In this document: positions 50,803 through 59,229 of the stretch, piece after piece
How positions within the stretch are numbered: the stretch's first letter is position 1
Layout: every line of letters starts with the position of its first letter
Source: CAIYRG01 sp963747255
GTDB taxonomy: Bacteria; Pseudomonadota; Alphaproteobacteria; Micropepsales; Micropepsaceae
Reading direction: 5' to 3'
Assembly (NCBI GenBank): GCA_963747255.1
Contig: CAVVEG010000002.1
Span: forward strand, 62,001 to 126,000
Length of the DNA stretch: 64,000 nt
Notes under the pieces: model-generated
What the model saw: only the letters and a program-made list of their open reading frames with translations
Database searches by the model: none
What the model was told of the DNA's origin: nothing
Position numbers and translations under genes: made by a program

Positions 50803-51201
50803 TCAAGGGCGGAAGCGCGGAGGGATCGCCGAAGCCTGTTCTGGTGTAAGCCGGGTCATCGCTTGCACGATGCATTGCTCGGTGATTCCCTGCGGATATT
50901 GTGCGACGCGAAGGTCCCAGTCGATCGGCGCGCATACCGTGTCACTGCCGCGGAATACGCTGACAAGGTGGGCATCCGGAAACTGCAGCGCCGGACAGGG
51001 AACAGACAAATCCAGCCGATAAAAGCGGTTCACGCCGACCCGAATATATATCGTGTTTGGGTTGGGAGAGCGCCATTGCTGGAAATCTCTGCTGAAGAAA
51101 CAGGCCTGACCTCGGTTCGAACCCTGCGGCTGGGCGAGAACCACCGGAGACACCGATAACGCTGCAATCAGAACCATAGAAAGTGAATGTGGCGTCGACA
51201 T
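50803..51201 (-). CDS. DUF6491 family exported protein
   Basis: A 132-residue protein with a signal peptide (LSMVLIAALSVSPVVLA). The rest matches what I recall of DUF6491: RGQACFFSRDFQQWRSPNPN, TIYIRVGVNRFYRLDLSVPC, PALQFPDAHLVSVFRGSDTV, CAPIDWDLRVAQYPQGITEQ and CIVQAMTRLTPEQASAIPPR. Four cysteines are likely to pair in the periplasm. Function is unknown. It lies between the receptor and the UbiD-type gene, all on the minus strand. Confidence 0.8.
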   Translation of the reverse strand: MSTPHSLSMVLIAALSVSPVVLAQPQGSNRGQACFFSRDFQQWRSPNPNTIYIRVGVNRFYRLDLSVPCPALQFPDAHLVSVFRGSDTVCAPIDWDLRVAQYPQGITEQCIVQAMTRLTPEQASAIPPRFRP

Positions 51202-51317
51202 GCTTCGCTACTCCAAAGGGGATGAGTCCCGGCGGGTATTGAAATCACCCGGCGCAATCTGCCGGTCGTAAGGCTCCCCCGGCTGTGAAATCGCTGTCTG
51301 GAAATAGCGGCCGCCAA

Positions 51318-53003
51318 TTATGTCCAGCCGCTGATCGAACGGCGGGGGGTGGTTTGCTTACACCTCGTCGTCGCCGGACTTGATGCTGCGGACTGAGGTA
51401 TTCGGCGGTATCCCGCTGCGGCGGCGCTGGCGGTAGGATCCTCCCGCTTCGGCCATGTGCCTTGCACGGCCTGTTCCGCATATCTTTCCCATTCTTCTGT
51501 CCAATCGCCGAGCGAATAACCGAACCATGGCGGTTCAGGGCTGAGGGGCGGAAGTTGCAGGCGTTCCCACAGGGCCTTCGCGTTTTCCATGAATTCGCGC
51601 CCGGGCAGCGCCAATGGCGGCATCGGGTGTTTCAGTGTTGCATCGACCAGCAACGCAAACTCTGTCTCATTGGCAAGTGCAGTCCGCGGCGCATGCCCCA
51701 TCTCGCGGTCTGACACGACGCGAATGTCGTCAACCGGATTGCAGCGATAAGCGAGCGCCCAGAACACGGCGTCCGGATTTTCCGCATCAATGTCGTCATT
51801 CACCGCAATCACGAACTTGCCGATCACGGCCTGAAGCGTCAGGGCACCGTAGAGCGCGCGCCATACTTCCGTTCGCGAAACACCCCGGGAGAACTGGAGG
51901 AAAACGAAGCGGCGCAGATTGGTCAGGGGCTCGTGCAGGACCACACGCCCGATCCCGGCAATCCCGAGCGTATCGCGCAGATGCGCAAGATAGACCGGCT
52001 CATAGGCGAGTTTCTTCACCATGCTCGATTCCGAGGGCGTGACCTGGGAAATGATGGACGGGAAAATCGGCCTGTTTCGGCGCGTAATGGCGGTCACGTC
52101 CACGATAAAATTATAATCCTCCAGCGCGACATAACCGTGTGACTCGCCGAATGGGCCTTCGGGTTCGAGAAGTTCCGGATCGACGGTTCCTTCAATGACG
52201 ATTTCGGCTTCGGCCGGGACCAGCAGGTCCACGGTTTTGCCGCGCACGACGTTAATGCCAACGCCTGCCAGTCCGCCGGCAACAGCCAATTCGTCCAACC
52301 CGAGCGGAAGCTTTTGCGGGCCCTGAACCGCGACGACGGGCGGACTGCCAAGCACGATCGCAATCGGCATCTTCTGTTTCTGCTGCGCGAATTTTACCCA
52401 GTGCGCATATCCGCCAGATCTGAGATTCATCAGCGTCATCAGGCCAAGATGCCTCGGGCCTTTCAGCTGGCAGCGATAGGTCGCGAGATTCTGCACGCCG
52501 GTTTCGGGATCGCGTGTGATGACTCCGGTCATCGTGAGATAGGGCGCGGCATCGAAACCCGGCGTCGATATGGGTACCGGCAGGGATTCGAGACCGCCAG
52601 AATCCAGCAGCGCATCCCCGGTCAGGACGATTTCCTGAACCGACGCCCTGTCCACAATTTTGGGCGCGATCGGATTTGCGATCGCACGCTCCCATGCCGG
52701 ACCGATATCTTCCAGGCGCTCGACATTCATCCCGATCCGGTAAATGTGCCGGTTCGCGGCATAGGCGCCAATCAGGACCGGAATGTCATAGTGGCGGCCC
52801 TGACTGTCGATGACGTTGGTGAACAGAAATGCCTTGCGCTGTGCCTCAGGAATGCCGCCACGGAATTGCCAACGGACAAGGGGGTGCATTTCCGTATCTT
52901 TGTTGACCGGCTCGTCGATCCGGTAGAGCAGGCCCGCGCGTTCGAGACGCGCAACATGTTCGTGCAGATCGGCATAGGTTCGCGGCTGCGCTTCCTGATT
53001 CAT
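51318..53003 (-). CDS. UbiD-family decarboxylase
   Basis: A 561-codon frame encoding a prenylated-FMN-dependent (de)carboxylase of the UbiD family. Motifs are VPISTPGFDAAPYLTMTGVI, NLATYRCQLKGPRHLGLMTL, PIAIVLGSPPVVAVQGPQKL, IVIEGTVDPELLEPEGPFGE (with the active-site Arg-Glu-Glu region around EGPFGESHGYV), FPSIISQVTPSESSMVKKLA and RFVFLQFSRGVSRTEVWRAL. No ubiX is in the window. The last ~20 residues (IPQSAASSPATTRCKQTTPR) look out of frame: shifted by one base near 51405 the end reads RRNTSVRSIKSGDDEV with a stop at 51358, more like the family. Substrates include aromatic and alpha,beta-unsaturated acids. Confidence 0.9.
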   Translation of the reverse strand: MNQEAQPRTYADLHEHVARLERAGLLYRIDEPVNKDTEMHPLVRWQFRGGIPEAQRKAFLFTNVIDSQGRHYDIPVLIGAYAANRHIYRIGMNVERLEDIGPAWERAIANPIAPKIVDRASVQEIVLTGDALLDSGGLESLPVPISTPGFDAAPYLTMTGVITRDPETGVQNLATYRCQLKGPRHLGLMTLMNLRSGGYAHWVKFAQQKQKMPIAIVLGSPPVVAVQGPQKLPLGLDELAVAGGLAGVGINVVRGKTVDLLVPAEAEIVIEGTVDPELLEPEGPFGESHGYVALEDYNFIVDVTAITRRNRPIFPSIISQVTPSESSMVKKLAYEPVYLAHLRDTLGIAGIGRVVLHEPLTNLRRFVFLQFSRGVSRTEVWRALYGALTLQAVIGKFVIAVNDDIDAENPDAVFWALAYRCNPVDDIRVVSDREMGHAPRTALANETEFALLVDATLKHPMPPLALPGREFMENAKALWERLQLPPLSPEPPWFGYSLGDWTEEWERYAEQAVQGTWPKREDPTASAAAAGYRRIPQSAASSPATTRCKQTTPRRSISGWT

Positions 53004-53068
53004 GCTTCTGTCTGCCGGATCACATTCTGCTACAACACTCCCCTGTAGCTATCCGGAAAGCAATCACC

Positions 53069-53815
53069 ATGGCCGCGCAGGTCGTCCGTTCGGCGCAGGA
53101 CGCAAAAGGAGAATATCGGGAGATGCTGCTGCGCCTGATGACGCGGCAGTTCTATGCGGAAACCGCAACCGCGGAAGTTTTCGGGCGCTCGATAGGCTGC
53201 GCGCCGACACTGGATGAGAAGCTGCTGGCTGCGGAATTCGCCGCCGAGGAAGCCGAGCATAGCCGCAGGCTCTGCGGACTGTTTCTGGAATTGGGTGAGG
53301 ATCCCGAGCGCATTCATGCATCGCGCCCGCCTGCGGCCCAGTTCTGGCGGTTGGATCCCGACAACTGGATCCATATCGCGGTATTCAACTTCACGGTCGA
53401 CCGAGCCGGCAGTCATCAGATCATGGAATATCGCGACTTGAGTTACCGTCCATGGGCCGAGCAGATGATTTCCGTGCTGGAAGACGAGGAAGGTCATTAC
53501 GGCAATGGCGTACAGAATCTGCGAAGTTTCGCGCGAAATCCCGCCGCTTTTGCAGAGTTTCAGCGGGTCTATGCCGCGATGCTGCCGGTGACCGTGAAGC
53601 GAGCCTTTGGGCGCCCGCTGGGACCGGATAACGACTTTTGCGTCCAGACCGGATTGAAGCGCCACAGGACCGAACAGGTCGTGAACCGCTATCTCGGCGA
53701 GATGCTCGGATATATGCGGGAGTGCGGGTTGAGATTCCCCGCCCTGCCGGAGTTTGAGCGGGCCGGAGCGGAACTCATGCCGAGCACGCGTGACATCATC
53801 CTGTCCAACCAGTGA
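53069..53815 (+). CDS. Ferritin-like PaaA/PaaC family protein (phenylacetyl-CoA epoxidase-like)
   Basis: A 248-residue helical protein of the phenylacetic-acid catabolic (PaaA/PaaC) family, whose diiron members epoxidise aromatic CoA thioesters. Candidate metal ligands are the Glu in FYAETATAEVFG, the E-E-x-E-H-x-R in AEFAAEEAEHSRRL and the second pair VLEDEEGHYGNGVQNL. This full set argues for a diiron-binding, catalytic-type subunit rather than a structural PaaC. No paaB, paaD or paaE reductase is nearby, so the electron donor is unknown. It ends 8 bp before the crotonase gene that follows and is divergent from the UbiD-type gene. Confidence 0.82.
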   Translation: MAAQVVRSAQDAKGEYREMLLRLMTRQFYAETATAEVFGRSIGCAPTLDEKLLAAEFAAEEAEHSRRLCGLFLELGEDPERIHASRPPAAQFWRLDPDNWIHIAVFNFTVDRAGSHQIMEYRDLSYRPWAEQMISVLEDEEGHYGNGVQNLRSFARNPAAFAEFQRVYAAMLPVTVKRAFGRPLGPDNDFCVQTGLKRHRTEQVVNRYLGEMLGYMRECGLRFPALPEFERAGAELMPSTRDIILSNQ

Positions 53816-53823
53816 AGCCTGTG

Positions 53824-54639
53824 ATGAGCGAAAACCCCGTCCTTAATCCACAGTACGAATACCGCGCCGTCAAAACGGAAATGCGGGGGCCGATCTTCGA
53901 GATCACGCTGAACCGCCCGGAACGGCTCAACACTTTCAACGCAGAGATGCAGAAGGATTTTACAGCGCTGCAGCTTCAGTTGGAGCGCGATCCTGCCATC
54001 CGCTGCGTGATCATTTTTGCCGCCGGCGAAAGGGCGTTTGGGGCCGGCGCGGACCTTTCCTGGTTCGAGCAGGAATGGCCGATGCCGCGATTTCGTACGG
54101 AATATCGCTGGATCCACGATTTCTTTGATGTGCTGGAGCGCATCGAAGTGCCGGTTATCGCGGCGCTATTCGGCGTCTGCGCCTGCGGCGGACTGGAACT
54201 CGCCATGGCTTGCGATTTCCGAATCGCGGCCGATGACAGCCGTTTTGGCTTCACGGAAGGAAACATCAACCTGATTCCGGGCTCGGGCGGTTGTTCGCGT
54301 CTGGTGAAAATGATCGGGCCGGCCTGGACGAAGGAACTGATTTTGGCCGGTGAATTCATCGACGCGGAGCGGGCGCAAAAAATCGGTCTGGTGACGCGTG
54401 TGGTCGGGAAGGAGAAGCTGCAGGAAGAGGCGCGCGCATTGGCCGATCGGTTGGTGAAGAAGGCGCCACAGGCGCTGGGCGCGGCCAAAGCGGTGATCAA
54501 TGCCTGTCAAAACCTGGACACGGCATCGGGGCGCATCCTCGAGCGCATGACGCAAAGCGCTTTGATCATGTCGGAGGATCACAAGGAAGGTGTCAAGGCG
54601 TTCCGGGAAAAGCGCGCGCCTAAATTCAGGGGCCGGTGA
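53824..54639 (+). CDS. Enoyl-CoA hydratase/isomerase family protein
   Basis: A 271-residue crotonase. Family features: FEITLNRPERLNTFNAEMQK, the oxyanion loop GERAFGAGADLSWFEQEW, the second loop GVCACGGLELAMACDFRIAA and the catalytic-glutamate loop FTEGNINLIPGSGGCSRLVK, then VKKAPQALGAAKAVINACQN and the terminal EGVKAFREKRAPKFRG. ATG 53824 is preferred to the upstream GTG at 53812, which overlaps the previous stop. Coupled to a PaaA-like gene it could hydrate a ring-derived enoyl- or oxepin-CoA, as PaaG/PaaF-type enzymes do; this is inference from position. Confidence 0.9.
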   Translation: MSENPVLNPQYEYRAVKTEMRGPIFEITLNRPERLNTFNAEMQKDFTALQLQLERDPAIRCVIIFAAGERAFGAGADLSWFEQEWPMPRFRTEYRWIHDFFDVLERIEVPVIAALFGVCACGGLELAMACDFRIAADDSRFGFTEGNINLIPGSGGCSRLVKMIGPAWTKELILAGEFIDAERAQKIGLVTRVVGKEKLQEEARALADRLVKKAPQALGAAKAVINACQNLDTASGRILERMTQSALIMSEDHKEGVKAFREKRAPKFRGR

Positions 54640-54645
54640 GCGACT

Positions 54646-55110
54646 TTAGCCTTCAGACTTGTTCTTCTGCATTCTTGCCTTCACCAACTTCTTGATAAGA
54701 GGTATGGGCAATTTCTCATCGAGCGGAAATTGGACCGCTGATTTCGTGGTTTTGTAAGCGGCAAGTTGTCGGGCATGCTCCGCAATCACCGGCGGACGCA
54801 GATATAATCCGACATAACCTTTCATCGACGCAAACCAGACGAGCCGGCCGTGGTAGCTATAGTGGGGCATCTTGTAACTGATGCTCTCAGCGGCTTCCGG
54901 TGCGACCTGTTTGATCGCTGCGCGAAGTTCCTTCAGCCTGCCCCGCGCCTCCCGGGGCGCACTCGCGATGTAAGCATCAACCTCTTTGGAGCGATCAGCG
55001 GCGATCACCCTTTTCCGGGAACGCCCGGGCCAGCAAACAGGGCAAGGTCCGCTGTCCTTATAGGTGTGGCCGCGGCTGCATGTTTTCGGCGCCAGACGGT
55101 TCGAGGTCAC
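54646..55110 (-). CDS. DUF1801 protein with N-terminal zinc ribbon
   Basis: A 154-residue protein with two parts. Residues ~8-32 form a small zinc ribbon: TCSRGHTYKDSGPCPVCWPG (C-x2-GH...C-x2-C). The rest is DUF1801: SKEVDAYIASAPREARGRLK, ELRAAIKQVAPEAAESISYK and MPHYSYHGRLVWFASMKGYV, with the C-terminal SAVQFPLDEKLPIPLIKKLV. The fold resembles the YdhG superfamily. Function unknown. It is convergent with the crotonase gene (6 bp between stops). The 189 bp upstream to 55299 show no gene. Confidence 0.9.
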   Translation of the reverse strand: MTSNRLAPKTCSRGHTYKDSGPCPVCWPGRSRKRVIAADRSKEVDAYIASAPREARGRLKELRAAIKQVAPEAAESISYKMPHYSYHGRLVWFASMKGYVGLYLRPPVIAEHARQLAAYKTTKSAVQFPLDEKLPIPLIKKLVKARMQKNKSEG

Positions 55111-55299
55111 AGGCCATTCTTCTTTCAGAGCGACCGCCCACCATAAGCAGGAAGATCTCGCCGTCTATTCGGGTTCGATTCTCGATGCGAACCGGGCACG
55201 CCCGTCGCGTATACTGCCACAGAACCGAGTAGCGAGCCTTGATGATATTTGAACTATCGATACTGAACGTGCATGTGGCCAACAATCCGCGTTTGGCGG

Positions 55300-56571
55300 T
55301 TAAAAGCGGGCGCGAACTTCACGCTGGATAAGCGCCGGAATGGCCTCGGCGCTGTCGGCATAGTGATCCACTGCCCGAACCTGACGATAAGTGGCGGGAT
55401 CGGCGCCGCGGGGATTTCCCCCGGCAGCGACGTTGCGGGTCGCCTCCAGCAGTAACCGCCGCAGAATCACGATCGCCCGGTCGGTCGATCCAAGATGCTC
55501 TTCGGAGCGGTCAACAACCGGACCCATGCCTTCCTGAATGGCAACGTCCTGCGTATTGATGCCTGCGATCCCCGTAAAGCTTGTCTGCCTCTGCGCCTCG
55601 CGATCGATCAGGTAATCATTGGCGAGATTCTTCTTCAGACGAAAATCGGGAAGCAGGTCGCCGGGAGCGCGGCCATAATCGGCCTCCGCCGCCAGCGCGA
55701 ACTCCTCGTCCAACGGGATTGCCGGATCGGCCGAATACGAAAAATTAAAAACCGTGGTGGTGACATCGTCCGCCGGGATCCAGAAATGGCCGCTGATCAA
55801 CGGAATGCGCGGCGGCGCGGTCTCGCCCCGTACCGGCACCATGCGCGCGCGCAATTGCGTCGCAGGCATGATGTATTGATAGACACGGACCCAGTGTCGC
55901 GCGCCCGATGCACGAATTCCGCTGTACTGGAAACCGTAATCCTTCAGCTCGACATGGAGCCGCGGCGTGGTTCTTTCGTAATCGTCGAGCCAGGAGAGAT
56001 CGCCGATCGTCACATTATGCAGAATGGTGGCATGTGAGGAGTCGAGGCCGCCTTCCAGGGCCTGAAGATAATTGCAGTCCTGAACAGTCCGGGAGACAAA
56101 GCGGTGGGTTGCGGGCGCCCGGATCAATTCGAAATCCGGCAGCGGCGGCGCGACGTCCGTGCGGCCTAACCACGCCCATACGATGCCCGCCCCTTCCCAG
56201 ACGGGATAGCACTTGATCCGCATCCTCAGCCGATAGGCGCTGTCCTTTGGTTCGGTCGGCATTTCCAGGCATTCGCCGGCACGCGCAAATTTCCAGCCGT
56301 GGTAGACGCAGCGCAGGCCGCCCCGTTCATTGCGGCCGAAAAACAGAGGCGCCCGGCGGTGCGGACAGAACGCATCCACAATCCCAACCTCGCCGGCAGT
56401 GTCCCGGAAGGCGACCAGTTTTTCGCCAAGCAATTGCACGCGCACCGGCGGGCCGTCACTCGCAAGCTCGGATGACAAAAGCACAGGAAGCCAGTAGCGG
56501 CGAAACACCTCTCCCATCGCCGTTTCTGGACCGACGCGCGTCAGCCTCTCATTGTCCTCTTTCGAAAGCAT
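55300..56571 (-). CDS. Rieske non-heme iron oxygenase, alpha subunit (phthalate-dioxygenase-like)
   Basis: A 423-residue ring-hydroxylating oxygenase subunit. The Rieske [2Fe-2S] ligands are Cys69, His71, Cys88 and His91 (FCPHRRAPLFFGRNERGG, CVYHGWKF). The catalytic iron site is in YLQALEGGLDSSHATILHN (Asp and two His). RPYWLPVLLSS-like RRYWLPVLLSSELASDGPPV at the N-terminus places it with phthalate dioxygenase/carbazole-type one-component alpha subunits. No ferredoxin, reductase or beta subunit is encoded nearby. It is 6 bp downstream of a Gfo/Idh/MocA oxidoreductase gene, likely in one unit with it and the MFS transporter. Confidence 0.93.
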   Translation of the reverse strand: MLSKEDNERLTRVGPETAMGEVFRRYWLPVLLSSELASDGPPVRVQLLGEKLVAFRDTAGEVGIVDAFCPHRRAPLFFGRNERGGLRCVYHGWKFARAGECLEMPTEPKDSAYRLRMRIKCYPVWEGAGIVWAWLGRTDVAPPLPDFELIRAPATHRFVSRTVQDCNYLQALEGGLDSSHATILHNVTIGDLSWLDDYERTTPRLHVELKDYGFQYSGIRASGARHWVRVYQYIMPATQLRARMVPVRGETAPPRIPLISGHFWIPADDVTTTVFNFSYSADPAIPLDEEFALAAEADYGRAPGDLLPDFRLKKNLANDYLIDREAQRQTSFTGIAGINTQDVAIQEGMGPVVDRSEEHLGSTDRAIVILRRLLLEATRNVAAGGNPRGADPATYRQVRAVDHYADSAEAIPALIQREVRARF

Positions 56572-56577
56572 TGCGCC

Positions 56578-57753
56578 TTACCTGCCGAGCGGAATCTCGC
56601 GTTGTTCGCGCGCCGACCGCAGTATTGCAAGACATACTTCCATGGTCTTCAGACCCCACGCACCATCGTGAACCGGAGGCGTGCCTCCGGTGACCGCGGC
56701 ATGGAATTCGTCAATGACTTCGGCGCGGGGCGTGGCAGGCGGATGCAGCGGATCGAATCGGCGCGCTTCATCGCCATAGATGGCTATGCCGTCCGGCAGC
56801 GGACGCAAATCGGCGCGGTCACAGGAAACGAGCAGAAACCCGAAGTGCTGATGCGATCGCTTTTGCCCGGCTGGCGCCATGAACTCGCCCGAGGCACCGT
56901 AGTTGCGCGCCTGTTTGATCGCGAGCTCCCGACCGGGAGTCCCGACATTCGCGAGCAGCGAGCGGGCAGTCCCATAGGCATTGGAGTCCTTCGGCAGGCC
57001 GCTTTCGGCAATCCAGCCCATGAATTCGTCCGTGTCGAAATGAGCGTAGCCGTTGTAGGTGACAGAGGCGAAGGCGCCGCTCTCGAATCGGAGCAGACAG
57101 GAATATGCGCCCTCCGTGGGCCGCTTGCGCTCCCATGCCCCGGTGATAGCGCGGACAGAAATCACGGGACTTGCCGCGAGCAGCCGGACAACGTCGACAT
57201 GGTGCGGCGCCTGGTTGAAGACAACCCCTCCCCCACTTGCAGTATCCAGTTCTTCCGGCCGCCGCGGGCGATAGAGAAAATCCGTGAAATTCACCGCCGT
57301 GATCATGCGCAACTCGCCGAAGCTGCCTTGCGAAATCAGCTCGCGCGCGCGGCGAATGGGCAGGTCGAAACTGTGGCTGTGCCCGATGACCATTTGCACG
57401 CCTGCCCCGGCCGTGACGTCGATCATGGCGCGACATTCGTCGAGCGTCAGCGCCATGGGCTTTTCGACCAGCACATGCTTGCCATGACGGGCAGCGAGCG
57501 TGGCGTGACCGGCATGAAACTGGTGCGGAGTCGCGACATAGATTGCCTCGACTTCATCATCCGCACACAGCTCTTCAACACCGCCATAAGCGCGGGCAGA
57601 AAAATCGGCTGCAAAACGCGCCCGTGCTTCCGCGCGTGGATCGGCCGCGGCCAGCAATCGGATCTTGGGATTCTGCACAAGGCCTGGAGCCATGAGCCGG
57701 AAAGCGCGGCCCAGTCCCGCTACGCCCAGTCGCAGCGGGCGATCAGCCGTCAT
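56578..57753 (-). CDS. Gfo/Idh/MocA family oxidoreductase
   Basis: A 391-residue NAD(P)-dependent dehydrogenase. The N-terminal Rossmann fold starts LRLGVAGLGRAFRLMAPGLV and QNPKIRLLAAADPRAEARAR. The substrate-proximal motif is KHVLVEKPMALTLDECRAMI (Lys in EKP). The C-terminal alpha/beta domain begins GHSHSFDLPIRRARELISQG, continues with ITAVNFTDFLYRPRRPEELD and ends with VIDEFHAAVTGGTPPVHDGA. Substrates of the family are sugars, cyclitols or dihydrodiols, so it could dehydrogenate the product of the adjacent Rieske oxygenase. Its stop is 6 bp from the oxygenase start, and its start is 12 bp from the transporter stop. Confidence 0.92.
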   Translation of the reverse strand: MTADRPLRLGVAGLGRAFRLMAPGLVQNPKIRLLAAADPRAEARARFAADFSARAYGGVEELCADDEVEAIYVATPHQFHAGHATLAARHGKHVLVEKPMALTLDECRAMIDVTAGAGVQMVIGHSHSFDLPIRRARELISQGSFGELRMITAVNFTDFLYRPRRPEELDTASGGGVVFNQAPHHVDVVRLLAASPVISVRAITGAWERKRPTEGAYSCLLRFESGAFASVTYNGYAHFDTDEFMGWIAESGLPKDSNAYGTARSLLANVGTPGRELAIKQARNYGASGEFMAPAGQKRSHQHFGFLLVSCDRADLRPLPDGIAIYGDEARRFDPLHPPATPRAEVIDEFHAAVTGGTPPVHDGAWGLKTMEVCLAILRSAREQREIPLGR

Positions 57754-57765
57754 GGCCTGACGCGT

Positions 57766-59127
57766 TCAGGCGCCTCCCGTGGCCAGTCCACCGGCCTCGT
57801 CCCACATGCTCACGTTTCTGGTTTCACGGCGAACGCCGACCGTGCTGACGATTACCCCGATCCCGGCGATCGTCATCGGATAGAGCAGGCCCACCAGCGG
57901 AATCCCGGTGAATGTCCCGGCAAGCAGCGTGGCGATGAACGGCACTCCGCCCCCAAACACGCCATTTCCGATATGATACGGAAGCGAGATTGAGCTGTAG
58001 CGGATTCGGGCCGGGAAAAGTTCGACCAGGAACGCCGCAATGGGGCCGTAAACCATGGTCACGAGAATGACCATGTACCAGACGAGCAGGCAGAGAATGA
58101 CAGGATCGCCTTTCAGCGCGCCGAGCCAAGTAAACACCGGCCAATAGCTCAACACCGCGAGCAGAAACCCCGTGGTCATGATCCAGCGCCGCCCGATGCG
58201 ATCCGACAGCCAACCCCAAAACACGAAGAAAGGCGCGCCGAGCAACAGCGCAATCGTCATCACGACGTAGACGGTCACATAGGGGATCTTCAGCACGTTC
58301 TGCATATAGGCGAGCGCATAGAACTGGCCCGTGTACCAGACGACCCCTTCCGGCGCCGTGAAGCCAAACAATGCAAGCAGCATCAATCCCCAGTTATGGC
58401 TGCTTCCATAGGCTTCGCGTGCGGGATTGGCCGATGTTTTCCCTTCATCTTTCATGCGGGTGAAAACCGGCGATTCGTCGAGCTTCAGCCGCAAATATGC
58501 GGATAGCGCCACCAGTAATGCCGAAAGCAGGAAAGGAAAGCGCCAGCCATAGGCGTCGAAGGCCTCGTCACCGAGAGTGAGGCGGAAGGTCAGGATCACC
58601 AGCAACGCCATCACAATGCCCATCGTGGCCGTGGTCTGGATCCAGCTGGTATAAAATCCCCGCTTTCCGTCCGGTGCATGTTCGGCAACATAGGTCGCAG
58701 CGCCGCCATATTGCCCGCCGAGCGCCAGCCCCTGCACGATGCGGCAGGCGACAAGCAACGCAGGCGCAGTCCAACCGATGAAATCGTAGGTTGGCAGGCA
58801 ACCAACGAGAAAAGTCGAAAGCCCCATCAGGAGCAAAGTGAGCATGAAGGTGTATTTGCGTCCGACGAGATCGCCGATATGGCCAAAGACGACGGCACCG
58901 AACGGCCGGAAGACAAAACCGGTCCAGAAGATGCCTAGCGAATAGAGAAATCCCTGCTTCATATCTCCAGGGAAGAAATGCGAACCAAAAAATCCGGCCA
59001 GAACGCCATATAGGTAAAAATCGTACCATTCGATCAGGGTGCCGCCGGACGAAGCCGCGGTGATGAAGCTGAGTGAATTCACCCGCGCAGCCTTTGCCGG
59101 CGCGACCGCCGCAATTTCCGCCATCAA
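57766..59127 (-). CDS. MFS metabolite:H+ symporter (MHS family)
   Basis: A 453-residue, twelve-helix transporter of the metabolite:proton symporter family. Recognised parts are SGGTLIEWYDFYLYGVLAGF near the N-terminus (an MHS hallmark), RPFGAVVFGHIGDLVGRKYT, ACRIVQGLALGGQYGGAATY with VAEHAPDGKRGFYTSWIQTT, and a central loop LRLKLDESPVFTRMKDEGKT. The second half has FWGWLSDRIGRRWIMT. These carry carboxylates such as shikimate, citrate or aromatic acids. It precedes the Gfo/Idh and Rieske genes in one minus-strand unit and may import their substrate. Confidence 0.93.
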   Translation of the reverse strand: MMAEIAAVAPAKAARVNSLSFITAASSGGTLIEWYDFYLYGVLAGFFGSHFFPGDMKQGFLYSLGIFWTGFVFRPFGAVVFGHIGDLVGRKYTFMLTLLLMGLSTFLVGCLPTYDFIGWTAPALLVACRIVQGLALGGQYGGAATYVAEHAPDGKRGFYTSWIQTTATMGIVMALLVILTFRLTLGDEAFDAYGWRFPFLLSALLVALSAYLRLKLDESPVFTRMKDEGKTSANPAREAYGSSHNWGLMLLALFGFTAPEGVVWYTGQFYALAYMQNVLKIPYVTVYVVMTIALLLGAPFFVFWGWLSDRIGRRWIMTTGFLLAVLSYWPVFTWLGALKGDPVILCLLVWYMVILVTMVYGPIAAFLVELFPARIRYSSISLPYHIGNGVFGGGVPFIATLLAGTFTGIPLVGLLYPMTIAGIGVIVSTVGVRRETRNVSMWDEAGGLATGGA

Positions 59128-59229
59128 GTCCCTCCCCGGACAAGATCAGAAAGCCCGGTGCGATGTTTTTCTTCGAGCCCGATTAAACCATATGCCCGAG
59201 TCGCAAAAGCGACAAGCTGGCGGGGCGCA

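Noticed and set aside
56602..57993. 463-codon plus-strand frame opposite the Gfo/Idh gene
   Set aside because: Composition is atypical (Arg/Gly/Gln rich) and no motif is seen; the minus strand has a complete Gfo/Idh protein.
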